The notes below the pieces were generated by a model. It saw only the letters and a program-made list of their open reading frames with translations. It did no database searches and had not been told where the DNA came from. Positions 17,312 through 26,035 of a stretch of DNA of 64,000 bases are shown piece after piece. A program made the translations under genes and the position numbers. The stretch is taken from contig NZ_CP130821.1 in assembly GCF_004151275.2 (NCBI RefSeq), positions 62,001-126,000 on the forward strand. The letters run 5' to 3'. The DNA is from Flavobacterium dauae (GTDB lineage: Bacteria; Bacteroidota; Bacteroidia; Flavobacteriales; Flavobacteriaceae). Numbering within the stretch: the stretch's first letter is position 1; every line of letters starts with the position of its first letter.

Positions 17312-19411
17312 ATGAAACAACTAAAAGTAGCGTTAATTGGAAACCCAAATGTAGGTAAAACTTCTGTTTTTAACGCGTTAACAGGCTTAAACCAGCACGT
17401 TGGGAATTATCCGGGCGTAACCGTAGAACGTAAAGTTGGTACAACAACTTTAGCAAATGATACCAAAGCACATATTATAGATTTGCCGGGTGTTTACTCT
17501 GTAAATCCAAGCTCTAAAGACGAAGAAATTGCGCTGAAAGCTATTTACGATGCATCGAACAAAGATTTTCCCGATGTAATTGTAGTGGTTGCCGAAGTAG
17601 AAAATTTAAAGCGAAATCTGTTGCTTTTTACGCAGGTTAAAGATTTAGGTTTTCCTACGATTTTGGCACTGAATATGGCAGATCAAATGGAAAAGAAAGG
17701 AATTTCTATTGATGTGTCTGCATTGGAAAAAGCGTTAGATACCAAAATTGTTCTGATTTCAGCAAGAAAAAAAGAAGGAATTGATGAGTTGAAACAAGCC
17801 GTTTTAAATTATTCAAACTACAACGCCAATAGTATTTTCGATTTAAAAACAATCGATGAAAACTATTTTACACTGTTAGGGCATTTATATCCAAATGAAA
17901 ATCCTTACAAAGTTTGGTTAACGCAAACGGGTGTTTTTCAGTTCGAACAATTAAATTCGGTTGTTTCAAGTAGCTCTAATGTACAGAAATCTGAAACCGA
18001 ACTCAAAAAATTACAGCAACGCGAAACCATAAAACGTTATCAATTCATTAATCAGATTTTAAAGGATACCTATAAAATAGATACTTCAAAGGCAACGGAT
18101 ATCCGTATGAAGTTCGACAGAATTTTAACGCACAAATTCTGGGGTTACCTTATCTTTTTCTTTGTTTTGTTGTTGATTTACGGATCGATCTTTGAATTGG
18201 CTGCTTTCCCAATGGATTTTGTTGATGGTTTATTTGCCGATTTATCATCTTGGACAAGTGCCAATTTACCCGAAGGAAAATTAACCGAATTACTTGCCGA
18301 TGGAGTTATTCCCGGTTTGGGCGGTGTATTGATGTTTGTACCGCAAATTGCCATTTTGTTCTTTTTAATATCGATTTTAGAAGAAACCGGATATATGAGT
18401 CGGGCAGTATTTTTAATGGATCGCATCATGAAACCTTTCGGTTTAAGCGGAAAATCGGTCGTTCCATTAGTATCAGGAACAGCCTGTGCCATTCCGGCAA
18501 TTATGAGTGCACGTAACATTGAAAATCCAAAAGAACGATTAATCACCATGCTGGTTACGCCGTTTACAACCTGTTCGGCACGTATTCCAGTGTACATTAT
18601 TATTATATCGCTCATCATTCCAAAAACATATATTTTAGGTTTTGTGCCGTTGCAGGCTTTTGTAATGACCATGATGTACGTTTTAGGATTTTTGGCGGCA
18701 TTGCTTTCTGGTTGGGTTTTAAGCAAGATTATTAAAGCCGACAGAAAATCGTTTTTTGTTATTGAAATGCCAACTTACAAAGTGCCAATTTTAAAGAATG
18801 TATTTTTAAATATGTACGAAAAAGTGGTTTCGTACATTGTAGGAGCCGGTAAAATTATTTTGGCGTTATCGGTGATTTTATGGTTTTTAGGATCGCATGG
18901 TCCGAGTGATACCTTTGGAAATGCTGAAGAAATGGTTGCAGAAAAACAGATTAACGAACGATTGACCGAAGAAGAATTATCAAGTGAAATTGCAGGTTAC
19001 AAATTAGAACATTCGTACATAGGAATTATAGGTAGAACCATTGAACCTGTTTTTCGTCCGTTAGGTTACGATTGGAAAATAAGTATTGCCGTTTTAACAT
19101 CGTTTGCCGCACGTGAAGTCTTTGTAGGAAATTTAGCAACCTTATACAATTTAGGTGAAGATGCTGCCGAAGACGAAACAAAGATTATTGACAGAATGGC
19201 AAATGAAAAACACGCAGATGGAACACCAGTTTACACCTTTGCAACCGGCATTTCGTTATTGCTGTTTTACGCTTTTGCAATGCAATGTTTATCAACCGTT
19301 GGGGTTACCAAAAAAGAAACCAACTCGTGGAAATGGACATTTATACAAATGATTTTTATGACCGGAGTAGCTTATTTTGCGTCATTAATTGCTTATCAAC
19401 TTTTAAAATAA
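17312..19411 (+). CDS. feoB: ferrous iron transport protein B
   Basis: The 699-residue protein carries an N-terminal GTPase domain with G1 GNPNVGKT at residues 10-17, G3 DLPGVYS and G4-type LNMADQ, then the helical GDI region. The C-terminal membrane part has two Gate motifs with the conserved Cys (GTACAIPAIMSARN and the later FAAREVFVGNL segment). It imports ferrous iron across the inner membrane. It sits between feoA and a 40-codon Cys-rich gene. Confidence 0.97.
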   Translation: MKQLKVALIGNPNVGKTSVFNALTGLNQHVGNYPGVTVERKVGTTTLANDTKAHIIDLPGVYSVNPSSKDEEIALKAIYDASNKDFPDVIVVVAEVENLKRNLLLFTQVKDLGFPTILALNMADQMEKKGISIDVSALEKALDTKIVLISARKKEGIDELKQAVLNYSNYNANSIFDLKTIDENYFTLLGHLYPNENPYKVWLTQTGVFQFEQLNSVVSSSSNVQKSETELKKLQQRETIKRYQFINQILKDTYKIDTSKATDIRMKFDRILTHKFWGYLIFFFVLLLIYGSIFELAAFPMDFVDGLFADLSSWTSANLPEGKLTELLADGVIPGLGGVLMFVPQIAILFFLISILEETGYMSRAVFLMDRIMKPFGLSGKSVVPLVSGTACAIPAIMSARNIENPKERLITMLVTPFTTCSARIPVYIIIISLIIPKTYILGFVPLQAFVMTMMYVLGFLAALLSGWVLSKIIKADRKSFFVIEMPTYKVPILKNVFLNMYEKVVSYIVGAGKIILALSVILWFLGSHGPSDTFGNAEEMVAEKQINERLTEEELSSEIAGYKLEHSYIGIIGRTIEPVFRPLGYDWKISIAVLTSFAAREVFVGNLATLYNLGEDAAEDETKIIDRMANEKHADGTPVYTFATGISLLLFYAFAMQCLSTVGVTKKETNSWKWTFIQMIFMTGVAYFASLIAYQLLK

Positions 19412-19417
19412 AATAGT

Positions 19418-19540
19418 ATGCAAAATGTTATTGTTTATATATTGTTGTGCATGGCAGTTGCCTTTTTATTAAAGAAGTTTGTTTTTAAAAAGAAGAAAAA
19501 AGGCAGTTGTGGTGATGATAATAATTGTGGTTGTGGATAG
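19418..19540 (+). CDS. FeoB-associated Cys-rich membrane protein
   Basis: A 40-residue protein starts 6 bases after feoB. It has one N-terminal transmembrane segment (VIVYILLCMAVAFLLKKFVF), a lysine-rich stop-transfer stretch KKKKKG, and a short cytoplasmic tail SCGDDNNCGCG with three Cys. Small proteins of this form follow feoB in many bacteria and are thought to act in the same role as FeoC, possibly binding an Fe-S cluster or iron. The gene is short, but its position, spacing and composition make it convincing. Confidence 0.88.
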   Translation: MQNVIVYILLCMAVAFLLKKFVFKKKKKGSCGDDNNCGCG

Positions 19541-19556
19541 TTTTCCATTAGAAAAA

Positions 19557-21437
19557 TTACCTTACAACTAAAACCGGTACAGTAATTTGGTGACGCACTT
19601 TGTCAATAGTGGTTCCAAAAAGTAAATCTTTTAAGCCGGTATGTCCGTGAGCACCTAATACTAAAAAATCTAAATTTTCTTGATGTACAATTTTGCTAAT
19701 GGCAGAAGCTGCATTACCAAAACCAATATGGTATTCGCTTTGGTAACCTAACGAAGCTAAATAATCGGTATATTTTTTTAATAAGTTGTTGTTGTGAACT
19801 GTTTCTAAATCCAGCACTTCTTTTTTGTTATAAGTTGCACCTGCGGTTTCAATAACGTGAATTAATATATAACAAGCGTTCTTATTTCCTTGTTTCAAGG
19901 CGTTTTCAATAACCTGCTGGTCTTTTTTAGAAAAATCAATACCAATACCAATACGCTTGTATCCCGTATGTGGGGCAAATGTAATAGCTAATTCGTTTTT
20001 TAATGTTTCATTTAAAGTATGTATTTCTAAATTAGGTGAAAACAACGGTTTAAAAATAATATAGAGCAAAAGTAGTCCTATAGCAATAGCCATTGGAACA
20101 ATAAACAAATAAATCCAAATGCTTTGATTACCAGATTGGTTTAACCACGAATTTATCTCGTCAAAAACCAATTTAACATTCAGTACAATAATGACCACAG
20201 CACTTAACCAAGCCAGTATTTTTACTATTGGCTTATTAACAAATGCACCCATTATTTTTTTTGATGAGGTAAAGTGTATCAATGGAATAATAGCAAACCC
20301 CAATTGCAAACTTAAAACCACCTGACTTAAGATCAGAAGGCTTCCTAAAGAATCTTCACCAAAATGAAGAATTGTGAAAAAAGCAGGTGCTATTGCCAGT
20401 AGTCGAGTAAGTAAACGGCGTACCCAGGGCTGTATTCTCAAATTTAAATGCCCTTCCATTACAATTTGTCCGGCAAGAGTTCCGGTTACGGTAGAGCTTT
20501 GTCCTGAAGCAATTAAAGCAATTGCAAAAAGTGTAGGAGCGGCTGAACCAAAGATGTGTTCTAATAATTTGTAGGCATCTTGAATTTCGGCAACTTCTTG
20601 AAAACCATTGGTATAAAAGGCGGCGGCGGCGAGTATCAATATTGCCGCATTTACAAAGAACGCAAGGTTAAGAGCAACCACCGTGTCGATGAAATTAAAA
20701 CGGATTGCTTCTTTTATGCCCTTTGGTGTACGTTCTATTTTTCGGGTTTGAACTAACGATGAATGCAGGTATAAATTATGTGGCATTACGGTGGCACCAA
20801 TAATTCCTATGGCAATATACAGTGCCGTTCCGTCTAATTTTGAAGGAACAAGCCCCTTGCTTACTTCAACCAGATTGGGTTCTACAATAAACATTTCAAA
20901 CAAAAACGAAAGACCGACTACAAAAACCATTGACAATATAAAGGCTTCCATAACACGCATTCCTTTTTTTAACAGGAATAATAGCAAGATGGTATCTAAT
21001 ACACTAATAGAAATTCCCCAGATCATTGGTAATCCAAACAAAAGATTCAAACCAATTGCCATTCCAATGATTTCTGCTAAATCACATGCAATAATTGCAA
21101 TTTGTGCCAAAACATATAAAGGTACATTTGCCCATTTTGGATAGGCGTTTCGAGATGCCTGTGCTAAATCCAATCCTTTTACAATACCTAATCGGGCACT
21201 AAGTGATTGTAATAAAAGTGCAATAAGGTTTGACATTAATAAAACCCACAAAAGTTGATACCCAAACTGCGAGCCACCGGCAATATCCGTTGCCCAGTTA
21301 CCAGGATCCATGTATCCAACGCTAATTAAATAAGCAGGTCCCAGAAAAGCAAAAATACGTCGCCAACCTTTTTTGTGATTGGTTTCAACAGAATTGTGTA
21401 CTTCGCTTAACGATTCAGAATCTTTAGGTTTATTCAT
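19557..21437 (-). CDS. mntH: Nramp family divalent metal transporter fused to a universal stress domain
   Basis: The 626-residue protein is a proton-coupled Mn(II)/Fe(II) importer. The metal-site motifs are intact: DPGN at residues 44-47 in TM1 and MPHN at 218-221 in TM6, with about 11 membrane segments in the first 480 residues. Ordinary MntH has about 410-450 residues. Here a C-terminal cytoplasmic UspA domain follows (about 490-626: GYKRIGIGIDFS ... LDFLVLGAHGHTGLKDLLFGTTIDKVRHQITVPVLVV) with the ATP-binding type GxHGxxG...GS/T pattern. Its start overlaps the mntR-type regulator stop by 8 bases, so the two are coupled. The fusion suggests nucleotide or stress control of transport (inferred). 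Confidence 0.93.
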   Translation of the reverse strand: MNKPKDSESLSEVHNSVETNHKKGWRRIFAFLGPAYLISVGYMDPGNWATDIAGGSQFGYQLLWVLLMSNLIALLLQSLSARLGIVKGLDLAQASRNAYPKWANVPLYVLAQIAIIACDLAEIIGMAIGLNLLFGLPMIWGISISVLDTILLLFLLKKGMRVMEAFILSMVFVVGLSFLFEMFIVEPNLVEVSKGLVPSKLDGTALYIAIGIIGATVMPHNLYLHSSLVQTRKIERTPKGIKEAIRFNFIDTVVALNLAFFVNAAILILAAAAFYTNGFQEVAEIQDAYKLLEHIFGSAAPTLFAIALIASGQSSTVTGTLAGQIVMEGHLNLRIQPWVRRLLTRLLAIAPAFFTILHFGEDSLGSLLILSQVVLSLQLGFAIIPLIHFTSSKKIMGAFVNKPIVKILAWLSAVVIIVLNVKLVFDEINSWLNQSGNQSIWIYLFIVPMAIAIGLLLLYIIFKPLFSPNLEIHTLNETLKNELAITFAPHTGYKRIGIGIDFSKKDQQVIENALKQGNKNACYILIHVIETAGATYNKKEVLDLETVHNNNLLKKYTDYLASLGYQSEYHIGFGNAASAISKIVHQENLDFLVLGAHGHTGLKDLLFGTTIDKVRHQITVPVLVVR

Positions 21438-22095
21438 AGCTTAATTTCTTTACAAATAAATTCTGAGCTACCACTTTTGATAAAGTCAGCTCGTTTTCTT
21501 GAAACAGAATCGTTACCGAATGATCGAAGTTTTCGTGTTTTAAAACCGTGAAAGTGCTTCCTAAGGCAATTTTTTGTCGATCTAAATATTGTAAAAAAGC
21601 AGCCGATGTATCTTTTACACCCACACACATATAATTGTTGCTTTCTTCTGTTTCTGTCAATAGTTCTTTTTCACGGTACGGAATTTCACCTTTCGTATTA
21701 GGAATCGGGTCGCCATGCGGATCTTCTTTCGGGAATCCTAAAAAAGAATCTAACGCATTAATCAGTTTTTCCGATTTTATGTGTTCTAACTCTTCGGCAA
21801 CATCATGCACTTCGTCCCAGTTAAAATTCAGCTTATCAACCAAAAAAACTTCCCATAAACGGTGTTTTCTAATAATCATTTTTGCGGTGTACATACCTAA
21901 TTGCGTAATAAAAACGCCTTGGTATTTTTCGTGCGTTATTAAATCTTTCTCTTTTAATTTTTTAATCATATCGGTAACCGATGACGCTTTGGTATCAATT
22001 TTTTGCGCAATGGCGTTGGTTGATATGCCTTGATCTTCGGTTTGCGATAAATGGTAAATTACCTTTAAATAATTTTCTTCTGCGTGCGTAAGCAT
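21430..22095 (-). CDS. mntR: DtxR/MntR family metal-dependent transcriptional regulator
   Basis: The 221-residue protein has an N-terminal winged helix (MLTHAEENYLKVIYHLSQ, IDTKASSVTDMIKKLKEK), a metal-binding dimerisation domain (LWEVFLVDKLNFNWDEVHDVAEELEHI, FLGFPKEDPHGDPIP with the HGxxIP motif) and a C-terminal FeoA/SH3-like domain. The third domain makes it closer to DtxR/IdeR than to short MntR. It overlaps the Nramp gene by 8 bases and is divergent from a TonB receptor. The inverted repeat at 22174-22191 in the shared intergenic region is a good candidate for its operator. Confidence 0.93.
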   Translation of the reverse strand: MLTHAEENYLKVIYHLSQTEDQGISTNAIAQKIDTKASSVTDMIKKLKEKDLITHEKYQGVFITQLGMYTAKMIIRKHRLWEVFLVDKLNFNWDEVHDVAEELEHIKSEKLINALDSFLGFPKEDPHGDPIPNTKGEIPYREKELLTETEESNNYMCVGVKDTSAAFLQYLDRQKIALGSTFTVLKHENFDHSVTILFQENELTLSKVVAQNLFVKKLSYE

Positions 22096-22114
22096 CTGAT
22101 ATTGTATTTTGAAC

Positions 22115-22122
22115 CAAAGATA
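22115..22122 (-). promoter_or_regulatory. -7 promoter element TATCTTTG of the mntR-mntH operon
   Basis: Exact TAnnTTTG on minus, 19 bases before the ATG at 22095. Confidence 0.6.
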
Positions 22123-22173
22123 TAAAAGAATTTTTAAAATAAATATTTTTATTTTGCTTGTGTATAAAAATAT

Positions 22174-22191
22174 TTTTAGATTTGTCTAAAA
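22174..22191. promoter_or_regulatory. putative metal-regulator operator overlapping the TonB receptor -7 element
   Basis: TTTTAGATTTGTCTAAAA is a perfect 7-bp inverted repeat with a 4-base spacer. The -7 element TAGATTTG (22177-22184) lies entirely within it, so a bound repressor would block the promoter. The TTTAGA/TCTAAA arms resemble known DtxR-family operators (TTAGG...CCTAA type). Binding by the adjacent regulator is inferred. Confidence 0.6.
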
Positions 22192-22201
22192 TTATGATTA
22201 A

Positions 22202-24250
22202 ATGAAACGAAATATATTTTTTCTATTAACTTTAATTGGCTTTCAAACTGCTTTTTCTCAGGTGGAACAAGACACCCTTTCCAATTCTGTTGATGAGGAT
22301 ACCTTAGACGAAATCGTCATTTCCGGAACAATGAAACCCGTTTCACGTTCACAAAGTCTGGTGCCTGTTGAGGTTTATACACCGACTTTTTTTAAGAAAA
22401 ATCCAACATCAAATGTTTTCGAAGCCTTACAAATTGTAAACGGTGTGCGTCCTCAGGTAAATTGCAGCGTTTGTAACACGGGCGATATTCATATTAATGG
22501 ATTGGAAGGACCTTATACTTTTGTTTTGATCGATGGAATGCCCATTGTTAGCGGACTTTCTACTGTTTATGGTTTATCGGGAATTCCGAATTCGTTGATT
22601 GAACGAGTTGAGGTTGTTAAAGGTCCGGCTTCGTCTTTATACGGTAGTGAGGCTGTTGGCGGATTGATTAATATCATTACAAAAAATCCTAAAAACGCAT
22701 CGCTTTTTTCTGCCGATGTATTTGGAACTTCTTGGGGCGAAGTAAATACCGATGTTGGTTTAAGCACCAAAGTTGGCGAGAAGTCGCATTTGTTAATGGG
22801 GGTAAACTACTTTAATTATTCGAACCCGATTGATAAAAACAACGATAATTTTACCGATTTAACCTTGCAAGATCGCATTTCGGTTTTTCAAAAATGGAAT
22901 TTCACCAGAAAAAGCAATAAGTTATTTTCTATTGCTGGTCGCTATTTTTACGAAGATCGTTGGGGAGGCGAAATGAATTGGAATAAAAAGTACCGCGGTG
23001 GCGATGAGGTTTATGGCGAATCAATCTACACCAACCGATACGAATTAATGGGAACTTATGAATTACCTGTTGCAGAAAAAATGTTCTTTTCGTTTTCGTA
23101 CGCCAACCACGATCAAAACTCGGTTTACGGCAACACGCCTTATATGGCAAAGCAACAAGTAGGTTTTGGGCAGTTAACCTGGGATAAAAAATTAGGTAAA
23201 CACGATATGTTGTTTGGTGCTGCTTTTAGATATACTTCTTATGACGATAATACGCCGGCAACCAATGAAAAAGATGTTACCACAATGCCCGGTTTTTTTG
23301 CTCAAGACGAGATTTCGTTTAACACAAAACACAGCATTTTATTAGGTGCACGTTACGATTATAACAATAATCACGGATCTATTTTTACACCGCGCGTGGC
23401 TTACCGATACAAAGCAAATACGGGCGACGTAATACGATTAAATGCCGGAACTGGTTTTAGGGTAGTGAATTTGTTTACCGAAGATCATGCGGCACTTTCG
23501 GGCTCGCGCGATGTTATTGTGTTTGAAGATTTAAAACCCGAAAAATCGTATAACGTAAATTTAAGTTATTTAAAACAATGGTATTTTGGATCGAATGTGT
23601 TGCAGTTAGAAGCATCAACGTGGTACACTTATTTTACAAATGCGATTTTGCCCGATTATGATACCAATCCAAATCAGATCATTTACGATAACTTAAACGG
23701 ACATGCAACATCAAAAGGAATCAGTGCGAATGTGGATCTTATTTTAGGTAACGGATTAAAATTTATTGTAGGTGCAACTTTAATGGATGTTTCTACAGAA
23801 GAAGAAGGTGTTAAACAACGCCAGATGCTTACCGAACGTTTCTCTGGTACATGGGCAATTTCGTACACCATACCATCAATTAATTTAGATATTGATTATA
23901 CAGGTAATCTGTACGGACCAATGCGTTTGCCTTTGGTGAGTGAGTGGGATCCTAGACCAGAATATTCAGAAACTTACAGCATACAAAACATTCAGCTAAC
24001 GTATAAAGGTTTTAAAAATTTTCAGGTTTACGGTGGTGTAAAGAATCTTTTAAATTGGACACCAAGTAAAAATGTTCCGTTTTTAATTTCAAGATCAAAC
24101 GATCCGTTCGATAAAAATGTACAGTTCGATCCAAACGGAAATGCAATGCGCACGCCCGATAATCCTTATGGTTTGGTTTTCGATCCATCGTATGTATATG
24201 CGGCGAACCAAGGCATAAGAACCTTTTTAGGCGTTCGATATAACTTTTAA
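22202..24250 (+). CDS. TonB-dependent outer-membrane receptor, probably for a metal or metallophore
   Basis: The 682-residue receptor has a signal peptide (MKRNIFFLLTLIGFQTAFSQ). A TonB-box-like acidic segment follows (EDTLDEIVISGTM), then a plug domain with GLEGPYTFVLIDGMP and ERVEVVKGPASSLYGSEAVGGLINIIT, and a 22-strand barrel ending FLGVRYNF. The plug has a Cys pair (NCSVCNTGDIHING, about residues 87-100), which could bind metal or be oxidised to a disulfide. It lacks the carboxypeptidase-like N-terminal domain of SusC proteins. It is divergent from mntR-mntH, with an operator on its promoter, and a secreted thioredoxin gene follows after 11 bases. Mn or Fe uptake is inferred from this context. 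Confidence 0.9.
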   Translation: MKRNIFFLLTLIGFQTAFSQVEQDTLSNSVDEDTLDEIVISGTMKPVSRSQSLVPVEVYTPTFFKKNPTSNVFEALQIVNGVRPQVNCSVCNTGDIHINGLEGPYTFVLIDGMPIVSGLSTVYGLSGIPNSLIERVEVVKGPASSLYGSEAVGGLINIITKNPKNASLFSADVFGTSWGEVNTDVGLSTKVGEKSHLLMGVNYFNYSNPIDKNNDNFTDLTLQDRISVFQKWNFTRKSNKLFSIAGRYFYEDRWGGEMNWNKKYRGGDEVYGESIYTNRYELMGTYELPVAEKMFFSFSYANHDQNSVYGNTPYMAKQQVGFGQLTWDKKLGKHDMLFGAAFRYTSYDDNTPATNEKDVTTMPGFFAQDEISFNTKHSILLGARYDYNNNHGSIFTPRVAYRYKANTGDVIRLNAGTGFRVVNLFTEDHAALSGSRDVIVFEDLKPEKSYNVNLSYLKQWYFGSNVLQLEASTWYTYFTNAILPDYDTNPNQIIYDNLNGHATSKGISANVDLILGNGLKFIVGATLMDVSTEEEGVKQRQMLTERFSGTWAISYTIPSINLDIDYTGNLYGPMRLPLVSEWDPRPEYSETYSIQNIQLTYKGFKNFQVYGGVKNLLNWTPSKNVPFLISRSNDPFDKNVQFDPNGNAMRTPDNPYGLVFDPSYVYAANQGIRTFLGVRYNF

Positions 24251-24261
24251 TCTCATTTAAT

Positions 24262-24708
24262 TTGAAGCAGTTACTTTTAGTATTATTTTTTAATTTTTAC
24301 GTTCAAAGCTATTCACAACAACTGCAAACATACAGCTTTGAACAAGTAGAGCAGTTGGTTGGGGAAAATCCTCGGCCAATACTGCTTTATTTTTATACCG
24401 ATTGGTGCCAATACTGCAAAATGCTGCAACAAACTACTTTTAAAGACAAGAACGTCATAGAAAAACTGAATAACAATTATTACGTTGTTTTTTTTAACGC
24501 CGAAACGAAAGAGGAAGTTGCACACAAAGGAGTAACTTACAAATTTGTTCCTACAGGAATAAAATCGGGCTACCACGAGTTGTTACATCATTATATAAAA
24601 AACCGACAAGAAATGTACCCTACAATACTTTTTTTAGACGAACATTTCAATGAATTAATATTCCTTCAAAGCTATCTTTCTGCATCAAACTTAATGAAAA
24701 TTTTGTAA
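24262..24708 (+). CDS. secreted thioredoxin-like protein (TTG start)
   Basis: The 148-residue protein has a signal peptide (MKQLLLVLFFNFYVQSYSQ) and a thioredoxin fold with YTDWCQYCKML (Cys49, Cys52) and the cis-Pro segment MYPTILFLD. The start must be the TTG at 24262: it follows the receptor stop by 11 bases, gives an intact signal peptide, and the first in-frame ATG is after the active-site Cys. It resembles DUF255/thioredoxin-7-like proteins. As partner of the TonB receptor it may reduce the Cys pair in the receptor plug; that is inference. Confidence 0.82.
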   Translation: MKQLLLVLFFNFYVQSYSQQLQTYSFEQVEQLVGENPRPILLYFYTDWCQYCKMLQQTTFKDKNVIEKLNNNYYVVFFNAETKEEVAHKGVTYKFVPTGIKSGYHELLHHYIKNRQEMYPTILFLDEHFNELIFLQSYLSASNLMKIL

Positions 24709-24857
24709 ATTAATCTATCTGTTTTAGTACATCATATCTCGTTAAAAAGTGTTAAAAATGAAACTATTTCAATAAAAGATTTTTCTATGTAGTTGTAATT
24801 CAGTATTTTTGACTTTATGTAAAAAATTAAGGGTAGTTTTTAACAGTTAAAAAAAGC

Positions 24858-24865
24858 TATCTTTG
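24858..24865 (+). promoter_or_regulatory. -7 promoter element TATCTTTG
   Basis: Exact TAnnTTTG followed by CCAGC, 24 bases before the ATG at 24890. It overlaps an upstream TTG at 24863, which therefore cannot be the start codon. Confidence 0.6.
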
Positions 24866-24889
24866 CCAGCAACAACAATAAATATAACT

Positions 24890-25312
24890 ATGTACACAGG
24901 TTTACAACACGCACATTCTTACATTGCTTTTGCTGCTTTAATCTTGTTGATTGTAGCATCGATAAATGCACTTATCGGAATGTCATCAAACAAAGAATTT
25001 AAAGACGGCGATCGTAAATTATCGTTATTTGCTTTAATTTTTACACACACACAATTGTTAATTGGAATTGTACTTTATTTTGTATCTCCGTTGGTTCAAT
25101 CTTTTTCGGTTGCAATGAAAGACAGTACGTTACGATTGTATGCTTTAGAACACCCGCTAATTAATATTATAGCAGTAGTATTAATTACAATTGGTTGGTC
25201 GCGCCATAAAAAAATGACAACAAGCAAAGCACAATTCAAATCAATTGCAATTATGTATGCTTTAGGAACACTTTTAATTTTATCAAGAATTCCTTGGAAC
25301 GCTTGGTTATAA
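24890..25312 (+). CDS. small four-helix membrane protein (cytochrome b-like family)
   Basis: The 140-residue protein has four hydrophobic helices and conserved histidines: GLQHAHSYIAF in helix 1, THTQLLIGIVLYFVSP in helix 2, LEHPLINIIAV in helix 3, ending SRIPWNAW. Similar proteins in flavobacteria are annotated cytochrome B because paired His could ligate haem. The gene at 51963 is a diverged paralogue with HSYLRW, LEHP and SIPW at the same places. Start chosen from the -7 element. Function and haem content are unproven. Confidence 0.75.
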   Translation: MYTGLQHAHSYIAFAALILLIVASINALIGMSSNKEFKDGDRKLSLFALIFTHTQLLIGIVLYFVSPLVQSFSVAMKDSTLRLYALEHPLINIIAVVLITIGWSRHKKMTTSKAQFKSIAIMYALGTLLILSRIPWNAWL

Positions 25313-25393
25313 ATACAATTCTTAATTCCATAAAAAGAAAAAGAATACTCTTGTCTTTACAAGAAAAAAAGAAGTTTAATTAAATTACAATTT

Positions 25394-26035
25394 ATGAAGA
25401 AGCATTTTTCATTAATTTTAGCAGGATTAGTAACACTTACAGCATTAACAGGCTTTAGTGTTATAACAAAAAACAATGAGACGGATAACAATGTAAAAGT
25501 TGTAGGGAAAGAATTAGCGTATGTAGCAACAACAGCTAATAATTTGGGGAAAGATTCTTCTAAAATCAACGAAAAAGAAGCTGAATTAAAAAGCGAATTA
25601 GTTAAATTAAATGCAGAATTAGAAGCTTTAGAAAGCGAGGTTGAGGTGGTTCATGAAGAAACACAAGCATCATATTATCACGATAAATTCAACGGTAGAA
25701 AAACCGCAAACGGAGAAGTTTTTAGCAATAAAAATTATACCGCAGCACATAAAACACTTCCTTTTGGAACAAAAGTACGCGTTACCAATTTAGTAAACGA
25801 TGAAGAAGTAATTGTAGAAATCAATGATCGTGGACCATTTATAAAAGGTCGCCAGATTGATTTAAGTAAAAAAGCTTTTATGGATTTAACCCATAACAGA
25901 AGTAAAGGTATTTTAAAAGTAAAAGTGGAAATTCTACCTGAAAATTACGAAGAAAAACGTGTAGAAATAGAAGAAGAATTAAATACCATAGCTATAGTTC
26001 CTGACGGTTTAGATTTGAATGAATTTGCGTTATAG
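25394..26035 (+). CDS. rlpA: RlpA-like septal ring lytic transglycosylase family protein
   Basis: The 213-residue protein has an N-terminal signal or anchor (residues 1-24), a short coiled coil (about 58-86, [30 protein letters not shown]) and a double-psi beta-barrel RlpA domain: [36 protein letters not shown] and [20 protein letters not shown]. RlpA proteins act on denuded glycan strands in peptidoglycan. Its last 17 bases overlap the next gene, also an RlpA, so they are translationally coupled. Confidence 0.85.
   Translation: MKKHFSLILAGLVTLTALTGFSVITKNNETDNNVKVVGKELAYVATTANNLGKDSSKINEKEAELKSELVKLNAELEALESEVEVVHEETQASYYHDKFNGRKTANGEVFSNKNYTAAHKTLPFGTKVRVTNLVNDEEVIVEINDRGPFIKGRQIDLSKKAFMDLTHNRSKGILKVKVEILPENYEEKRVEIEEELNTIAIVPDGLDLNEFAL

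Noticed and set aside
17130..18726. Antisense frames of 72 and 182 codons over feoA and feoB
   Set aside because: They mirror the codon pattern of the sense genes and have no signal, domain or promoter.
25345..25366. Hairpin TCTTGT-CTTT-ACAAGA before the first RlpA gene as an attenuator
   Set aside because: The stem is only six pairs, has no T run on plus, and no leader peptide is visible.
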